Below are positions 15,784-23,207 of a stretch of DNA of 64,000 nt, in pieces. The notes below the pieces were generated by a model, which saw only the letters and a list, made by a program, of their open reading frames with translations, was not told the DNA's origin and did not search any database. Within the stretch, counting starts at the first letter, position 1. Each line of letters begins with the position of its first letter. Both the position numbers and the translations under genes were made by a program. The stretch comes from Exiguobacterium aurantiacum (GTDB lineage Bacteria > Bacillota > Bacilli > Exiguobacteriales > Exiguobacteriaceae): contig NZ_CP101462.1 of assembly GCF_024362205.1 (NCBI RefSeq), forward strand, positions 2,627,001 to 2,691,000, written 5' to 3'.

Positions 15784-16824
15784 TTAGAGTTGCTCGACGG
15801 CACGTTCCGCTGCACGAAGCGCACCTTCGATGTGACCGCCAAACAAAGAGTCCGTCTCCGTCCCGGCGAGTGAGAGCATTCCTTCCCAGACTGGATTGAG
15901 CGCGATTGGCTGATAGACAGGGAAATCGGTCAACGGTTCCCCGTCTTGAACTGTGGCCGTATGCCGGTCGCTCGACCAATCGACGTAGTAGACCTCACGC
16001 GGTTGCCGCGCCTCTTCCCCGAACAGGCGCACGAGTTGGTCGATGACGCGATGATTCAATTCGTCCCGGTCGAGTACCGAGCGTTCGGCAGCAGACAACC
16101 GGAAGAAGCCGAATAACGCGGCAAGTCCGCCCGGTTGTGAGGCGTCATGAATCTCCTGCAATACACCGGCCCAACTCATGCCTTGACCGGATAGCCCCTT
16201 CTCTCGCCAAAACGGACGGTCGTACACGGCGAGTACTTTCGCCTGACCGGCCATCCAGGTTGGCGTATTTGCCAGCTTCGACTTCGTTGTTTCAGACAGT
16301 CCCGGGTGAAACGAGATGCGGGAGACGAGTCGTGGCGGGATAGCAAGGATGACGTGACTGAACGTTTGGGACCGTCCCGTTTCGAGGTCGATGGAGACCT
16401 CGTTTTCAGTCTGTTGAATCGAGGTGACAGTCGACTCGAGTTGAATCGTTCCGGCAGGCAAGGTTGCCGCCAGCGCCGTTGTCAAACTTGCCATGCCAGC
16501 GACGAGTCGCATCGATGGGACGATATGACCTGGCGGGAGCGTATGGCGCTCGATGACACCGAACTGCCGCTCGAGCATCAAATCACCGGCCGTATATTGT
16601 GAGAACGTCGGGAGGTTGAGCCGTTCGATCAGTTGCGTGATTGTCGTCTCCGTCTCTTGCCAATACCAGGTCGGACCGAGGTCGAAGCCGTCATGGCTCA
16701 ACACGCGTCCCCCGATGCGATCGCGCGCCTCGAAGACGGTGACGTCATAGCCTTTCTCAGTGAGGAGCGACGCGGCGTATAAGCCGCTCACGCCCGCTCC
16801 GATAATCGCAATTGATGGATTCAT
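15784..16824 (-). CDS. FAD-dependent amine oxidase family protein
   Basis: 346 residues from the ATG at 16824, seven bases after AGAAGGGG; a longer frame starts 7 codons earlier. FAD-binding N-terminus SIAIIGAGVSGLYAASLL followed by VFEARDRIGGRV and FDLGPTWYW, which are monoamine-oxidase landmarks; the C-terminal SLAGTETDSLFGGHIEGAL is the second FAD-contacting block. At about 350 residues it is shorter than eukaryotic MAO (over 500) but normal for bacterial flavin amine oxidases. No signal peptide, so cytoplasmic. The substrate is not readable; it is convergent with the marR operon and has no pathway partner here. Confidence 0.87.
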   Translation of the reverse strand: MNPSIAIIGAGVSGLYAASLLTEKGYDVTVFEARDRIGGRVLSHDGFDLGPTWYWQETETTITQLIERLNLPTFSQYTAGDLMLERQFGVIERHTLPPGHIVPSMRLVAGMASLTTALAATLPAGTIQLESTVTSIQQTENEVSIDLETGRSQTFSHVILAIPPRLVSRISFHPGLSETTKSKLANTPTWMAGQAKVLAVYDRPFWREKGLSGQGMSWAGVLQEIHDASQPGGLAALFGFFRLSAAERSVLDRDELNHRVIDQLVRLFGEEARQPREVYYVDWSSDRHTATVQDGEPLTDFPVYQPIALNPVWEGMLSLAGTETDSLFGGHIEGALRAAERAVEQL

Positions 16825-16919
16825 GAAAACGCCCCTTCTTCGCATGTAGTGCTCCTATTATACTGAAAAAGACGAATACACATAATTTGGGCGCACTGCT
16901 CAAGAAAGGGCGTTACGAG

Positions 16920-17201
16920 TTGAAGCGTTTCTTCTATTACATCTTATTTCCCTACATCTGGGTGATGCGAGGATTATATCGATTTATCAAAACGGAAAGT
17001 ACAATGTCTTATGCATTCATGCTGTTCTTTGTCCCCGTCCATATCCTCATCATCGGATATGGCCTCCAAGGGTCGCTCTTACTGGAAACCGTTTTTATGA
17101 TTTATCTTTCAGCAGGATTGTTCACCCCAATGTATTACTTCGAATCGGATGTCAGACGTAGACGCACAAAACCGGGATACGTTCCGCTTAATGAGCGGTG
17201 A
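16920..17201 (+). CDS. Small two-helix membrane protein, tandem copy 1
   Basis: 93 residues from a TTG at 16920, nine bases after AAAGGG; another in-frame TTG at 16887 has no ribosome site. Aromatic, basic N-terminus (KRFFYYILFPYIWVMRGLYRF), two helices (about 30-50 and 54-72), and MYYFESDVRRRR before the polar end. It resembles the next gene in layout (aromatic amphipathic head, two helices, F-E/H-F-D-D segment). No family recognised. Confidence 0.65.
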   Translation: MKRFFYYILFPYIWVMRGLYRFIKTESTMSYAFMLFFVPVHILIIGYGLQGSLLLETVFMIYLSAGLFTPMYYFESDVRRRRTKPGYVPLNER

Positions 17202-17225
17202 CGTTTTTAGAAAGGATTTACCAAC

Positions 17226-17477
17226 ATGTCCAATACCGTCAAGACGCTACTTTATCCGTTCCTCGTAGGCATTCGCCTGTTCTCTCGATTTCGAAGAGGC
17301 AAGATATTGATGTATCTCCTTGCCTATCTATTCGTGTTCTCGTTTGAAGGGTTGCTGTTTTTCCAAATCCTCTACGTACCCAATTTAGTTCGGACCTTCG
17401 TAATCATGTATCTCATCCTCGGGATGATTTATGTCGAATTTCATTTTGATGATTTAGACCGGAAGGAGTCGCTTTGA
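17226..17477 (+). CDS. Small two-helix membrane protein, tandem copy 2
   Basis: 83 residues, ATG after AAAGGATT. LLYPFLVGIRLFSRF head, two helices (about 27-47 and 52-70), then YVEFHFDDLDRKESL. Likely a diverged tandem duplicate of the preceding gene, 24 bases away, and in the same operon. Function unknown. Confidence 0.7.
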   Translation: MSNTVKTLLYPFLVGIRLFSRFRRGKILMYLLAYLFVFSFEGLLFFQILYVPNLVRTFVIMYLILGMIYVEFHFDDLDRKESL

Positions 17478-17490
17478 TAGATGACTGTCA

Positions 17491-18243
17491 TCATGGAAGG
17501 AACGACGATTCATACTTCACAATCAACTCACCCAACCAGTCATCTTGAATTTCTTCTGACTCCATGCCTCGCTCTAAGTCATCTATGATTTCACTGTTCG
17601 GAAAATAGAGGCGTAACACAAACAGACTGTCTGCAATCGTCGATACAAAACTTTGATCGTCGACGTTGATTGTCAAATACGCGCCTCGAATCATCCGTTT
17701 GACGAGTGACCGTTTTTCGTTTCCCGTCATACATCTTGCCTTCAATTTCACTTGCGCTTCTCGTAACTGATCGGACAAATCTCGATTCAACGCTCGGCTA
17801 GTCCGCCCGTCCGGTTTCATGTACGGAAAACGATGAGACAAGTCAGTCCCGTCAACACATGCACACATGTGACGTAACCAAAACCCCCATTCAAAATGAT
17901 TAGTGGGCTCAAGCACTGTATCCAACAGCCCGATGTCATAATCAATTTTGATTACTTCCGGATGTTCCTGCAATAAGATCATGCTTCGTCGCTTCAATAC
18001 GTCAACGTCCACTTCCCGTTTAACGATGACCGTCACGTCTAAATCCGATTGTCCGGCCACAGCAGTCCCACGACCGACGCTACCGTATACATATACGCTA
18101 TGTAGCGCTTCTGCAAATTCTTCTCGCAACAACTGAATCACTTCATCAATCACTTGCCGAAACATTGGTTGAATCCGTGTCACGTCTGTTTGATTGATGA
18201 CGTAACCCGTCTCGTCAGTACCTAGTCGTGTCGGTAGCTCCAT
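17491..18243 (-). CDS. Nucleotidyltransferase domain protein (aminoglycoside adenylyltransferase-like)
   Basis: 250 residues from the ATG at 18243, which overlaps the upstream stop as TGATG. The polymerase-beta-type core is clear: YVYGSVGRGTA...QSDLDVTV gives the G-S-x(n)-D-x-D pattern that binds metal and NTP, with a third acidic residue in DYDIG. The C-terminal half is helical. This is the fold of ANT/AadA enzymes, MNT proteins of toxin-antitoxin pairs and other NTases; the length fits AadA (about 260), but no resistance claim can be made. Coupled to a DUF3841 gene. Confidence 0.75.
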   Translation of the reverse strand: MELPTRLGTDETGYVINQTDVTRIQPMFRQVIDEVIQLLREEFAEALHSVYVYGSVGRGTAVAGQSDLDVTVIVKREVDVDVLKRRSMILLQEHPEVIKIDYDIGLLDTVLEPTNHFEWGFWLRHMCACVDGTDLSHRFPYMKPDGRTSRALNRDLSDQLREAQVKLKARCMTGNEKRSLVKRMIRGAYLTINVDDQSFVSTIADSLFVLRLYFPNSEIIDDLERGMESEEIQDDWLGELIVKYESSFLP

Positions 18244-18776
18244 CACACACCCTCCTCAATAAACGTCGTCACGTCAAGCACTTGTTCGAGATAAATCCGA
18301 TCGACGAGATAGTGATATTTCGTGTTCGTCCCCGGATACTCGTTGACAATCGATTCGCACCAATCGCGGTCGAACATTTTCTCCCAAGATTGTTTCAACT
18401 CTTCTTCGCTTTCGGCTTCCCGATCTTCAAACGAGAGAAAATACCGATTCAACGCGAACGTCCAGTAACCGCCCTCGACTGCGAGCACATGTGAGTCCGG
18501 CAGCTCAACGGTCAGCACGACGCCCGGTTCTCCAAGTTCCAAGTAGCCACCTCGTGCGACGTCTGGCTTTGTTTTGCTCAACCAAACCGGATAGTTTCCA
18601 CGAAGCGAGATTTTCGTCCGTTGCTCATATTGTCCCGCGAGCCAGTCGTAAGCAGGGCGATGATACGCGTAGTCCTCGTCTTGAAAAATTCCAAAGTTTG
18701 GGTCGCCAAACAAGTAGCCACATGCATTGGCGGCTTCCCAGGCGCCCGCATGTTGATATGTATAGTAAATGGCCAT
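18243..18776 (-). CDS. DUF3841 family protein
   Basis: 177 residues, soluble and acidic. The opening IYYTYQHAGAWEAANACGYLFGD, and PAYDWLAGQYEQR with YPVWLSKTKPD, match the DUF3841 family as I recall it. The biochemical role is unknown. Its stop overlaps the start of the nucleotidyltransferase gene, so both are made from one transcript in related amounts. ATG after AAAGAGGTGGACC. Confidence 0.7.
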   Translation of the reverse strand: MAIYYTYQHAGAWEAANACGYLFGDPNFGIFQDEDYAYHRPAYDWLAGQYEQRTKISLRGNYPVWLSKTKPDVARGGYLELGEPGVVLTVELPDSHVLAVEGGYWTFALNRYFLSFEDREAESEEELKQSWEKMFDRDWCESIVNEYPGTNTKYHYLVDRIYLEQVLDVTTFIEEGV

Positions 18777-18910
18777 AGGTCCACCTCTTTTTTAAAAGAT
18801 ACTGTTAGCATAACTGACCTCCCAACTTTGCATCCATCACGGGAATCGTTTGGGTTTGTCTGGATTTGGAAGTATACTAGCCGTATGGATTACATAAAGG
18901 AGGAAAAAGC

Positions 18911-19138
18911 ATGAATGTATTAATGACATTACTATTTAGTTTATTGGCAATCATTGTCCCACTCGCGTTACTCATCGCGGTTATCGTGATGATCGTTCGA
19001 TTTATCGGTCGCTACGAGAAGCGGGCTGACGTGCGACTCGAGTTGGATCGTCAAACCGCGGCTCATCAACAGCAACAGTTTGACGTCTTAGTGGAGCGCC
19101 TCGAGCGAATCGAAGAAAAAATAGAGACACGCCCTTAA
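18911..19138 (+). CDS. Small single-helix protein with coiled-coil tail
   Basis: 75 residues. Long hydrophobic helix (about 3-32) followed by a highly charged helical segment with heptad spacing (LDRQTAAHQQQQFDVLVERLERIEEKIE). ATG after AAAGGAGG. First of three short genes in one run (overlap of one base with the next). No family recognised with certainty; the layout is that of many small Bacillus membrane scaffold proteins. Confidence 0.7.
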   Translation: MNVLMTLLFSLLAIIVPLALLIAVIVMIVRFIGRYEKRADVRLELDRQTAAHQQQQFDVLVERLERIEEKIETRP

Positions 19139-19353
19139 TGTCGACATCACTCACGATATGGACGAAACGTTTCGTCCTCACAGCCATCATCGGTGGTCTG
19201 TTACTCGCTGCGACTGTTACCTGCCAACGCATATTCAATATGTCGGAAATCAATCTGTTGATCGATAAAGCGGACGAACAACAGCTCAGTTATGAGTTAA
19301 TCATCCATAACCCGCTCACCAATGCTTACAGTTTCGATATCATCGAGGATTAA
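19138..19353 (+). CDS. Small membrane-anchored protein
   Basis: 71 residues, starting on the last base of the preceding stop (TAATG). One helix (about 9-28, FVLTAIIGGLLLAATVTC) then a short extracytoplasmic-type region (LLIDKADEQQLSYELIIHN). No family recognised; operon context is the main support. Confidence 0.6.
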   Translation: MSTSLTIWTKRFVLTAIIGGLLLAATVTCQRIFNMSEINLLIDKADEQQLSYELIIHNPLTNAYSFDIIED

Positions 19354-19371
19354 GTCGAAAGGAGTCGTTGA

Positions 19372-19644
19372 ATGGATTGGACTACTGTCATGTTGATTGC
19401 TTCATTGATCTTGAACGCCTTCTTGATCAATATCATTGCGCAACAATCAAAGGATTTGAGTGCATTGAAACGAAAACAACTCCATACCGAACCAATCGTG
19501 CAAGATGCTGAATTTCATGCGTCGATTAAAGAAAAAATCAATACGATTGGCGTGATTCCGACCGTTAAATTCTTGCGTGAGACATATGACCTGTCGCTGC
19601 TTGAAGCGAAACAATTGGTCGATCGGGTAAACGAAAAGGAGTAG
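19372..19644 (+). CDS. Membrane protein with ribosomal L7/L12 C-terminal-like domain
   Basis: 90 residues. N-terminal helix (about 3-24), short linker, then a C-terminal segment KIGVIPTVKFLRETYDLSLLEAKQLVDRV (residues about 55-86; here NTIGV precedes) that has the K-I...V-K..R....L-L-L-K/E-A-K-x-L-V pattern of the L7/L12 C-terminal domain. Such membrane-anchored L12-like proteins are found in Firmicutes and Actinobacteria with no known role; they are not ribosomal proteins. ATG after AAAGGAG. Last gene of the three-gene run, and its stop lies in the terminator stem. Confidence 0.7.
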   Translation: MDWTTVMLIASLILNAFLINIIAQQSKDLSALKRKQLHTEPIVQDAEFHASIKEKINTIGVIPTVKFLRETYDLSLLEAKQLVDRVNEKE

Positions 19645-19663
19645 CGTGCGCTACTCCTTTTTG
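19634..19663. terminator. Terminator after the L12-like gene
   Basis: AAAAGGAGTAGCG pairs with CGCTACTCCTTTT, T-run follows. The reverse strand also has a short T-run, so it may serve the convergent gene at 19671. Confidence 0.85.
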
Positions 19664-19670
19664 ACTGCCT

Positions 19671-20147
19671 TTATTTTAAAAAGAAACCGACTTTACCGCG
19701 TTCATAGGCTTTATGCGTCACGTGTTCCGGGTCGATGTTAGCAAGCTTTTGATCAATCTTAGAAGAGGCCATCCACGCAAATAAATTGAACGCCACAACG
19801 AGAATCAAAATATTCGCTTGTTCCGGACGTAACAGCAACGTCACAATCAATATACAAAAGATCGCAATCACAGCCATCCCACTCCAATATTCATACCAGA
19901 CGAGACGCCGATAATCAGGAGCCTCGTTGAACGTGAGCAGCGTTTTCGTCCGCGCCCACACTTTGACGAACGAGACGACCGGAATGAACAAGATGAACCA
20001 TACCAGTTCAGCGAGTCGACGCTCGCCTGTGAACCAAAAGATGACGCCAAGTAAGACGATAAACACTCCAAGAAGAAGTGCTTGGCGGGTGGAACGTTTC
20101 CCCGCCTCATATAAATGATCAAACCGTTCGCGTTGGGTCATATTCAT
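19671..20147 (-). CDS. Four-helix membrane protein, 'LLTFN/DPEHVT' paralogue family (outlying copy)
   Basis: 158 residues. TQRERFDHLYEAGKRSTR, two helices, block WARTKTLLTFNEAPDYRRLVWYEY, two helices, then DQKLANIDPEHVTHKAY. A complete member of the family placed about 6 kb from the main array and alone on its strand. ATG after AAAGGAATATG. The outlying position shows the family is not confined to one tandem block. Confidence 0.84.
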   Translation of the reverse strand: MNMTQRERFDHLYEAGKRSTRQALLLGVFIVLLGVIFWFTGERRLAELVWFILFIPVVSFVKVWARTKTLLTFNEAPDYRRLVWYEYWSGMAVIAIFCILIVTLLLRPEQANILILVVAFNLFAWMASSKIDQKLANIDPEHVTHKAYERGKVGFFLK

Positions 20148-20213
20148 ATTCCTTTCTTACGATTGCATCGTTTATATTCAAGTAGACTGTCATACAAAGA
20201 AAAGAGGGTGTTC

Positions 20214-20631
20214 ATGAATTCTACACAAACCGAAGTCCTGGTCTATTTCCAACTGCTTGCCGATGATTTCTCAATCGAAGATGTGACGCGTCGGCTAGGA
20301 ATCATTCCTACAGAAACCTTCAAACGAGGTGAAAAAGGCTATTCTTCCCATCCTCGCGAACATACATCGTGGTCACTCGGTACGGGCTATCAGCCTTCAT
20401 TTGATGTGAACGATCAGCTGCGCTCAACTTCGTGGAAAAGAACCAATTTTAGATGACATTTACAGTGCGTATGACGACATCAAAGCGCGATTCATCATCG
20501 TAATCGTAATGGAAGGCGGTCAAACACCGTCGCTTGTGTTTGATTTGGAGACGATTCAATTCGCCCATCGGATCCGTGCCGAGTTTGACATCGATTTATA
20601 TGCGAACCCATATCAGGATGAGGGTTATTAG
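20214..20631 (+). pseudogene. Frameshifted DUF4279 family gene
   Basis: An ATG after AAAGAGGG opens a frame with the DUF4279 N-terminus (EVLVYFQLLADDFSIEDVTRRLGIIPTETFKRGE ... TSWSLGTGYQ). It stops after about 80 codons at 20454-20456. Sequence in a second frame resumes from about 20430 with QLRGKEPILDDIYSAYDDI, then FIIVIVMEGGQTPSLVFDLETIQFAHRI and ends at 20631, giving the missing C-terminal half. 'QLR' occurs in both frames at the break, consistent with a short deletion between near-repeats. Either a real lesion or an assembly error. Confidence 0.75.
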
Positions 20632-20790
20632 ACTTCACCGGACTAACATTCATTCGTCTAAGGACACTTCCTGTTCTTGTCTCGCTAACAGAATCTGAAA
20701 CCCGCACAGCAACAGCGGGAAAATCATACGGAAATCCCGTGAAGGATGGCGAGCCCCTACCACATTTTGGCTCGTGCATTCACTCTCTTG
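20632..20790. other. Hairpin-rich spacer of unknown role
   Basis: No gene with a ribosome site is visible, yet several stems occur in a row: CCCGC/GCGGG (20701-20719), ACGG/CCGT (20728-20740) and GAGCC/GGCTC (20751-20773). One plus-strand frame stays open from 20632 to 21002, partly reading through them, but has no convincing start. It could be a structured RNA, a dispersed repeat copy or a decayed gene. Confidence 0.4.
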
Positions 20791-20876
20791 ATCTCCTTTT
20801 GATATGGCTCATTTACGATGCTCCACAATTTTTCGCATGTTTTTCGCCTTCACTGTTTAACATTTTGATTCAACAA

Positions 20877-20916
20877 AACGGCGTACAGTCTTTTTCAGAA
20901 AGACTGTACGTCGTTT
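20877..20916 (-). terminator. Terminator of the MFS gene
   Basis: Long stem AACG.CGTACAGTCTTT pairs with AAAGACTGTACG.CGTT; on the minus strand it is followed by TTTTG. Confidence 0.75.
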
Positions 20917-20919
20917 ACG

Positions 20920-22113
20920 TCATACGGCTTGATCGTGAATCGCAACAGAAGATTTCAAAAAAGAATTCCTCAAAAAATAGTGGCTCGTACCTAATAAAGT
21001 AACTGGCCCGACGAGATAGAGTAATCCGTGTCCAACCCAGTCCGCGAGCGCCCCACCAAGCAAATACCCGAATGGAGCCAATATTCCTTGAAGGGCATAG
21101 ACAACGGTCAATACGCGTCCCAAATAATCAGGTTCGATTTGACGCTGAAGTAGCGTTTGAAATTGAATCCCCATCATCCCAATCGCCATCCAAGCCATAC
21201 TAAAACAAATCAACGTCATGCCAAAATTACGATTCAACCAAAATGCCGAGATGCACCAAGCGACTCCACCGAATCCTGTTGCCAAGACGAATGTCCATCG
21301 TAACGAACGAACGCCAAATCGAATCGATAAGCCGCTACCCAATAACGTACCGATCGAAATGGCTGCAAGCCATAAGCCGTATTCCTGTTCCGTCTTCGCC
21401 AAAATCGGGAGGACGCCAAGTGAGATCGAAATCATGAAGTTAAGGCACGTGAAGACAAGAATCAACGTGCGAAACGAACCGAGTTTCCATACGTAACGAA
21501 ACCCAAATTGTAAATCAGCAAAATACATAAAATCGCTTGGTGTATGGGCCTTCGTTTCGTTTATGCGTAACAAAAAGCCAATCGCCCCAAATAAAAACAG
21601 ATAGAGAATGGCGTTACTCGTATAGACGAGACCGACACCAATAAGCGCAAGCAAAATCCCGGCAATCGCATTGCACAAGATATCGAGACTATGATAGGTG
21701 AACGTGAAGAGTGCGTTGACTTTTTGCAGGTCCGCCTCCCGAACGAGAGTCGGAACGAGTGCATACTCCGTTGGATAACTCAATTCGCTCGCCAACGTCG
21801 CGACGAACAAGCCGACAATGACGACCCCTACCGACAGTTCATCTATTACATATAAACCCGCGAGGATTGTGAAGACAATCGCCTGCACCGCCATTGCCAA
21901 AAGCAATAATTTCTTTTTGGCGTAACGATCGATCAACGGTCCATACAGCACTTGAAACGCAACCGGCACCATTGCTACAAACGTCGTGACGCCAATCCAA
22001 AAAGACGAGTCCGTCATGTCTTTGACGTACCACACCGATGCTAAAAAATAAAAACTATCCGCGAAATTCGCAATCACACGTACAGCTAACAAAACTACTA
22101 TATTCCGATTCAT
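20920..22113 (-). CDS. MFS transporter (MefA-like drug exporter group)
   Basis: 397 residues, about twelve helices, with LYGPLIDRYAKKKLL (motif A, D-R-x-x-K-K) after helix 2 and LSYPTEYALVPTLVREADLQKVNA in the helix 4-5 region, a pattern shared with macrolide-efflux-like MFS proteins. Compared with the MFS at 14089 it is clearly a different branch. Preceded by GAGGAGCGG and by a perfect 11-bp inverted repeat (22130-22161). No regulator gene is adjacent. Confidence 0.85.
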   Translation of the reverse strand: MNRNIVVLLAVRVIANFADSFYFLASVWYVKDMTDSSFWIGVTTFVAMVPVAFQVLYGPLIDRYAKKKLLLLAMAVQAIVFTILAGLYVIDELSVGVVIVGLFVATLASELSYPTEYALVPTLVREADLQKVNALFTFTYHSLDILCNAIAGILLALIGVGLVYTSNAILYLFLFGAIGFLLRINETKAHTPSDFMYFADLQFGFRYVWKLGSFRTLILVFTCLNFMISISLGVLPILAKTEQEYGLWLAAISIGTLLGSGLSIRFGVRSLRWTFVLATGFGGVAWCISAFWLNRNFGMTLICFSMAWMAIGMMGIQFQTLLQRQIEPDYLGRVLTVVYALQGILAPFGYLLGGALADWVGHGLLYLVGPVTLLGTSHYFLRNSFLKSSVAIHDQAV

Positions 22114-22129
22114 ATCATCCGCTCCTCAT

Positions 22130-22161
22130 ATGATTTGTCTAGTAAGTTCGAGACAAATCAT
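22130..22161. promoter_or_regulatory. Perfect inverted repeat upstream of the MFS gene
   Basis: ATGATTTGTCT and AGACAAATCAT are exact complements separated by 10 bases, just upstream of the MFS ribosome site. It could be an operator or a leader hairpin. No T-run follows on the minus strand, so it is not a plain terminator. Confidence 0.6.
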
Positions 22162-22263
22162 AAGGCGGTCCGCGAATATAAGGTTATATGTCGTTCAGAT
22201 AATGATACATGACGAGCTCCTTTCGAATTTATTTTATCTAGATGCTAGGCTTCAGCCGTTTTT

Positions 22264-22461
22264 TTATTGAATCGTCTCTTGTTTCATATGTCTCCAATGA
22301 ACGAAAGCATTCGCAAACCAAATAATCGTCAATAACGGAAACATGACGAGCATCCATGTTGAACTCTCGATTTGAAAAAGCGGCATCATAAGCAAAAGGA
22401 CGATATTCAATAGACCTACACTGAGATACATGAGAAAAAGGCGTCGATGTTTCGCTCTCAT
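22264..22461 (-). CDS. Small two-helix membrane protein
   Basis: 65 residues with two hydrophobic helices (about 8-26, 32-52) and a basic head MRAKHRR. The ATG overlaps the stop of the upstream gene by one base (TAATG), so it is coupled to it. Ends in a polar helix (HWRHMKQETIQ). Not recognised. Confidence 0.65.
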   Translation of the reverse strand: MRAKHRRLFLMYLSVGLLNIVLLLMMPLFQIESSTWMLVMFPLLTIIWFANAFVHWRHMKQETIQ

Positions 22462-22889
22462 TATGAGTTCTCTCCCTTCTCTTCATAACCACTAATCCAA
22501 AACTCAATCTTCAAGTTTGCAAGTTTCATCAAGAAGTCTGGGTCAAACCCCAACTTTAAATCACCATAATAAATGACACCTAAGTCGATATAAATATGGT
22601 CGGCTCCACAAGAACGAAGGGTGTCGATATGTTCCGTAAGGGTGTCTACCATCCAAAAGAGTCCGATATACGGATTTTCCATTTGTTGAAATTCCAGTGG
22701 TGGTTCAAATGACGCATGACCGTGCGTAGCAATCTGCTTTCCTATGCGCTCCATCTCCCCGACTTCGGTCTGGGTATAAAACCGAATGCCTGTTTTCTCC
22801 GATGCGACGCGAGGTGAGAAATTCTTTCCGATTATATGGCAAGGAATCATAAATTGATCTGGGGGATACCTTTCGAGCGTTTCACTCAT
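22461..22889 (-). CDS. Uncharacterised soluble protein, possibly DUF4279-like
   Basis: 142 residues, no membrane helix. The C-terminal pattern GADHIYIDLGVIYYGDLKLGFDPDFLMKLANLKIEFWISGYEE has the form of DUF4279 ends (h-D-L...L-x-P-x-h-h..L..h-x-h..I..Y), and the nearby pseudogene at 20214 shows FDLETIQFAHRI...DIDLY at its end, but the N-terminus is different. I therefore treat the family as unproven. Overlaps the MazG-like gene by 4 bases (ATGA). Confidence 0.6.
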   Translation of the reverse strand: MSETLERYPPDQFMIPCHIIGKNFSPRVASEKTGIRFYTQTEVGEMERIGKQIATHGHASFEPPLEFQQMENPYIGLFWMVDTLTEHIDTLRSCGADHIYIDLGVIYYGDLKLGFDPDFLMKLANLKIEFWISGYEEKGENS

Positions 22890-23194
22890 GATTGCGGACT
22901 CGGATATTTCACCGCATTTTTCTCAAGCTTCTCTTCAATCGCCTGCGACACATCAATCCCTGCCGCATGAGCAAACGTCAGCGCGTAGATGAGGACATCC
23001 GCGAGCTCTTCTTTCATCTCGACGTGTTTCGTCTCGAGCGCTTCTTCGCTCGACACCCATTGGAACAACTCCAACAGTTCGCTCGCCTCGAGCGATAACG
23101 ATAACGCTAAGTCTTTCGGGTTATGGTGGAACGCCCAATCGCGCTCGTCACGGAATTCAATCACTTTGTCCATCAGTCGTTGTACTTCGTTCAT
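22886..23194 (-). CDS. MazG-like nucleotide pyrophosphohydrolase
   Basis: 102 residues, the all-alpha NTP pyrophosphatase fold. The metal-binding pattern EASELLELF ... EELADVLIYAL gives E-x-x-E and E-x-x-D, as in dCTPase/RS21-C6-type house-cleaning enzymes that hydrolyse non-canonical dNTPs to the monophosphate. WAFHHNPKDLALSLSLEASEL is characteristic of the DCTPP1-like branch. Coupled to the downstream gene by ATGA. Cytoplasmic. Confidence 0.87.
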   Translation of the reverse strand: MNEVQRLMDKVIEFRDERDWAFHHNPKDLALSLSLEASELLELFQWVSSEEALETKHVEMKEELADVLIYALTFAHAAGIDVSQAIEEKLEKNAVKYPSPQS

Positions 23195-23207
23195 GTTTGA
23201 TACAGCC

